NCBI GenBank assembly: GCA_002411545.1
Contig: DHTG01000032.1
Coordinates: forward strand, 1-25,908
Direction of reading: 5' to 3'
DNA length: 25,908 nt
Source of the DNA: Bacteroidales bacterium UBA5266
GTDB taxonomy: Bacteria > Bacteroidota > Bacteroidia > Bacteroidales > WCHB1-69
Every line of letters starts with the position of its first letter. The first letter of the stretch is position 1. Below, piece after piece: positions 24,887-25,908 of the stretch. A model generated the notes under the pieces. The model was given only the letters and a program-made list of their open reading frames with translations, was not told the DNA's origin and searched no databases. Position numbers and translations under genes: made by a program.

Positions 24887-25291
24887 TTATATATCATCAT
24901 TTACTAATTTTAAATGATAAAAATTTGTGCCGGTCTTTATAAATCCAAAAAGAGTTATGTCATTATCATATGTCCAATACTTTCTTTGATAAATATCCTT
25001 TTTAATGGGAATGCTACTTTTTGTCATGATGGCAATGGTATCAAACATATGTAAAAATTCACTTTTTTCATCGTGTGGATTACTTCCCCAAACTTCAGTC
25101 TTATATATTAATATTTCAGATTTGGGTTGTGCTTGTCTGATCGAATCACCTGTTCTATTAAATCCATTACCTCTAAACTGTACAATCAAAACGCTATCAG
25201 ATTGATTATTCAAATAATACTCATAGCTAATTGCAGGATCACAACTGCTCATTACAAATCCGATGAATAATAGTTCCATTAAATTCTTCAT
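24887..25291 (-). CDS. Small lipoprotein, paralogue of the gene at 25392
   Basis: A 134-residue lipoprotein with lipobox MSSC (Cys17) followed by DPAISYEYYLNN. The mature part looks like a beta-rich domain (SDSVLIVQFRGNG, KSEILIYKTEV, DTIAIMT) and carries near the end IKKDIYQRKYWTYDN (96-110), shared with the neighbour's IKKDVSQRKNW. Both are 134 residues and align along their length with a conserved SCD start. No known domain recognised. No clear promoter was found in the 100 bases upstream, so it may be co-transcribed with its paralogue. Confidence 0.72.
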   Translation of the reverse strand: MKNLMELLFIGFVMSSCDPAISYEYYLNNQSDSVLIVQFRGNGFNRTGDSIRQAQPKSEILIYKTEVWGSNPHDEKSEFLHMFDTIAIMTKSSIPIKKDIYQRKYWTYDNDITLFGFIKTGTNFYHLKLVNDDI

Positions 25292-25391
25292 ATCATGCGT
25301 TATATTAGTTCTTTAATGCCACGAGAGCAAGAACATAGTAGAAAAGTAAAGACAAAGACCGCTTGTCGAATACTTTAAATTTGTATTATTT

Positions 25392-25796
25392 TTAGAAATC
25401 ACTCTCGTTAATTGTTAATTCCATCAATGCTGCATTTTTCCCTGTTTCTTTAAAAATCCAGTTTTTTCGTTGGCTTACATCTTTTTTTATGTTTGTATTA
25501 TCTTTTAATTTTATGGTATTTACATTGAATATGTAAATCATTTTATCTCCCTCTTCCGGATCATATACCGTAGGACTTATCTGTTCGAAAATAAAAAGAG
25601 TATCTTTTTGATTTTCTTTTAGGAATACAGTAGTATCTGTAGCTTGGGTATCAAAATAACTTTTTACAAAGGAATACGTGATTTTAATACTATCTTCTGT
25701 TTTGTTTTCCATGGTGTAATGAATATAATTGTATTTATCACACGAGGTGATTATCATCCCAAATGTAATCAGAAATAAAAATGTTTTTGTTTTCAT
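25392..25796 (-). CDS. Small lipoprotein, paralogue of the gene at 24887
   Basis: A 134-residue lipoprotein with lipobox ITSC (Cys19) followed by DKYNYIHYTMENKTEDSIKITYSF. The conserved segment IKKDVSQRKNWIF (103-115) near the C-terminus matches the neighbour's IKKDIYQRKYWTY, and the two proteins share length and the order of strands, so they arose by duplication. Related small lipoproteins of unknown role are common in Bacteroidota. A TACTTTTGCA promoter box sits about 95 bases upstream at 25891, with a hairpin-forming leader between. Confidence 0.72.
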   Translation of the reverse strand: MKTKTFLFLITFGMIITSCDKYNYIHYTMENKTEDSIKITYSFVKSYFDTQATDTTVFLKENQKDTLFIFEQISPTVYDPEEGDKMIYIFNVNTIKLKDNTNIKKDVSQRKNWIFKETGKNAALMELTINESDF

Positions 25797-25824
25797 ATCT
25801 ATACTTTTTTACGGCTTCGCCTTT

Positions 25825-25854
25825 GATAGTGTCATTTTTAGGCCATTCACTATC
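25825..25854 (-). promoter_or_regulatory. Leader hairpin upstream of the small lipoprotein genes
   Basis: GATAGTG and CACTATC (25825-25831 and 25848-25854) form a 7-bp stem with a 16-base loop. A second small hairpin, GGC-GAA-GCC on the transcript, lies at 25813-25821. Both are between the promoter box and the ATG at 25796, so they would be in the mRNA leader. Confidence 0.4.
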
Positions 25855-25890
25855 TTTGATTATATTTCGACATTTTATGTTTTTACCCTG

Positions 25891-25898
25891 CAAAAGTA
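25891..25898 (-). promoter_or_regulatory. -7 promoter element of the paired lipoprotein genes
   Basis: On the minus strand TACTTTTG followed by CA, matching TAnnTTTG. The -33 region would lie at or beyond the window edge. Confidence 0.6.
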
Positions 25899-25908
25899 GT
25901 TTTTTTTT

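Overview
The window looks like a chromosomal segment of a Bacteroidota bacterium, probably close to the order Bacteroidales. Three things point that way. Eight gene starts are preceded by a Bacteroidota-type -7 element, TAnnTTTG, and all eight extend to TAnnTTTGCA. The core genes are of Bacteroidota type (aspartate kinase, PpiD/SurA-like isomerase, WbqC-like protein, DUF4878 and DUF5362-like proteins, LolA-like protein with paired FtsX-like permeases). Many small lipoproteins carry an LxSC-like lipobox. The DNA is moderately AT-rich, and more so towards the right end. No rRNA, tRNA, CRISPR array, phage or transposase gene was seen.

Positions 1-16570 are mostly housekeeping. A small membrane protein with a terminator is followed by an intergenic block holding three repeats at exact 22-bp spacing, then nadB (L-aspartate oxidase). 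Convergent to nadB is a set rsfS-ftsH-yitT on the minus strand. Next on the plus strand come a monofunctional aspartate kinase, prfB with its programmed +1 frameshift (the gene is split between two frames), a PpiD/SurA-like periplasmic folding factor with a DUF4878 lipoprotein, a YiiX-like cysteine hydrolase, and a tight run gpmA - metallophosphatase - trmD - TrmH-family RNA methyltransferase - flavin reductase. A WbqC-like gene faces this run.

Positions 16822-22545 hold one minus-strand operon: TetR regulator, outer-membrane beta-barrel protein, LolD-like ABC ATPase, two FtsX-like permeases and a LolA-like periplasmic protein. Together these could span the whole envelope, with an inner-membrane ABC exporter, a periplasmic lipid or lipoprotein carrier and an outer-membrane barrel. 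An 11-bp perfect inverted repeat overlaps the promoter and is a good candidate for the TetR operator. This is the most system-like unit of the window.

Positions 22648-25908 look like an accessory, lineage-specific tract, all on the minus strand. It holds a GIY-YIG-like protein coupled to a 55-residue ORF, an unrecognised lipoprotein, a lipoprotein pseudogene with a carboxypeptidase-regulatory-like domain broken by one in-frame TAA, an unannotated 36-residue membrane peptide, a cluster of inverted repeats, and two paralogous 134-residue lipoproteins. Functions here are unknown.
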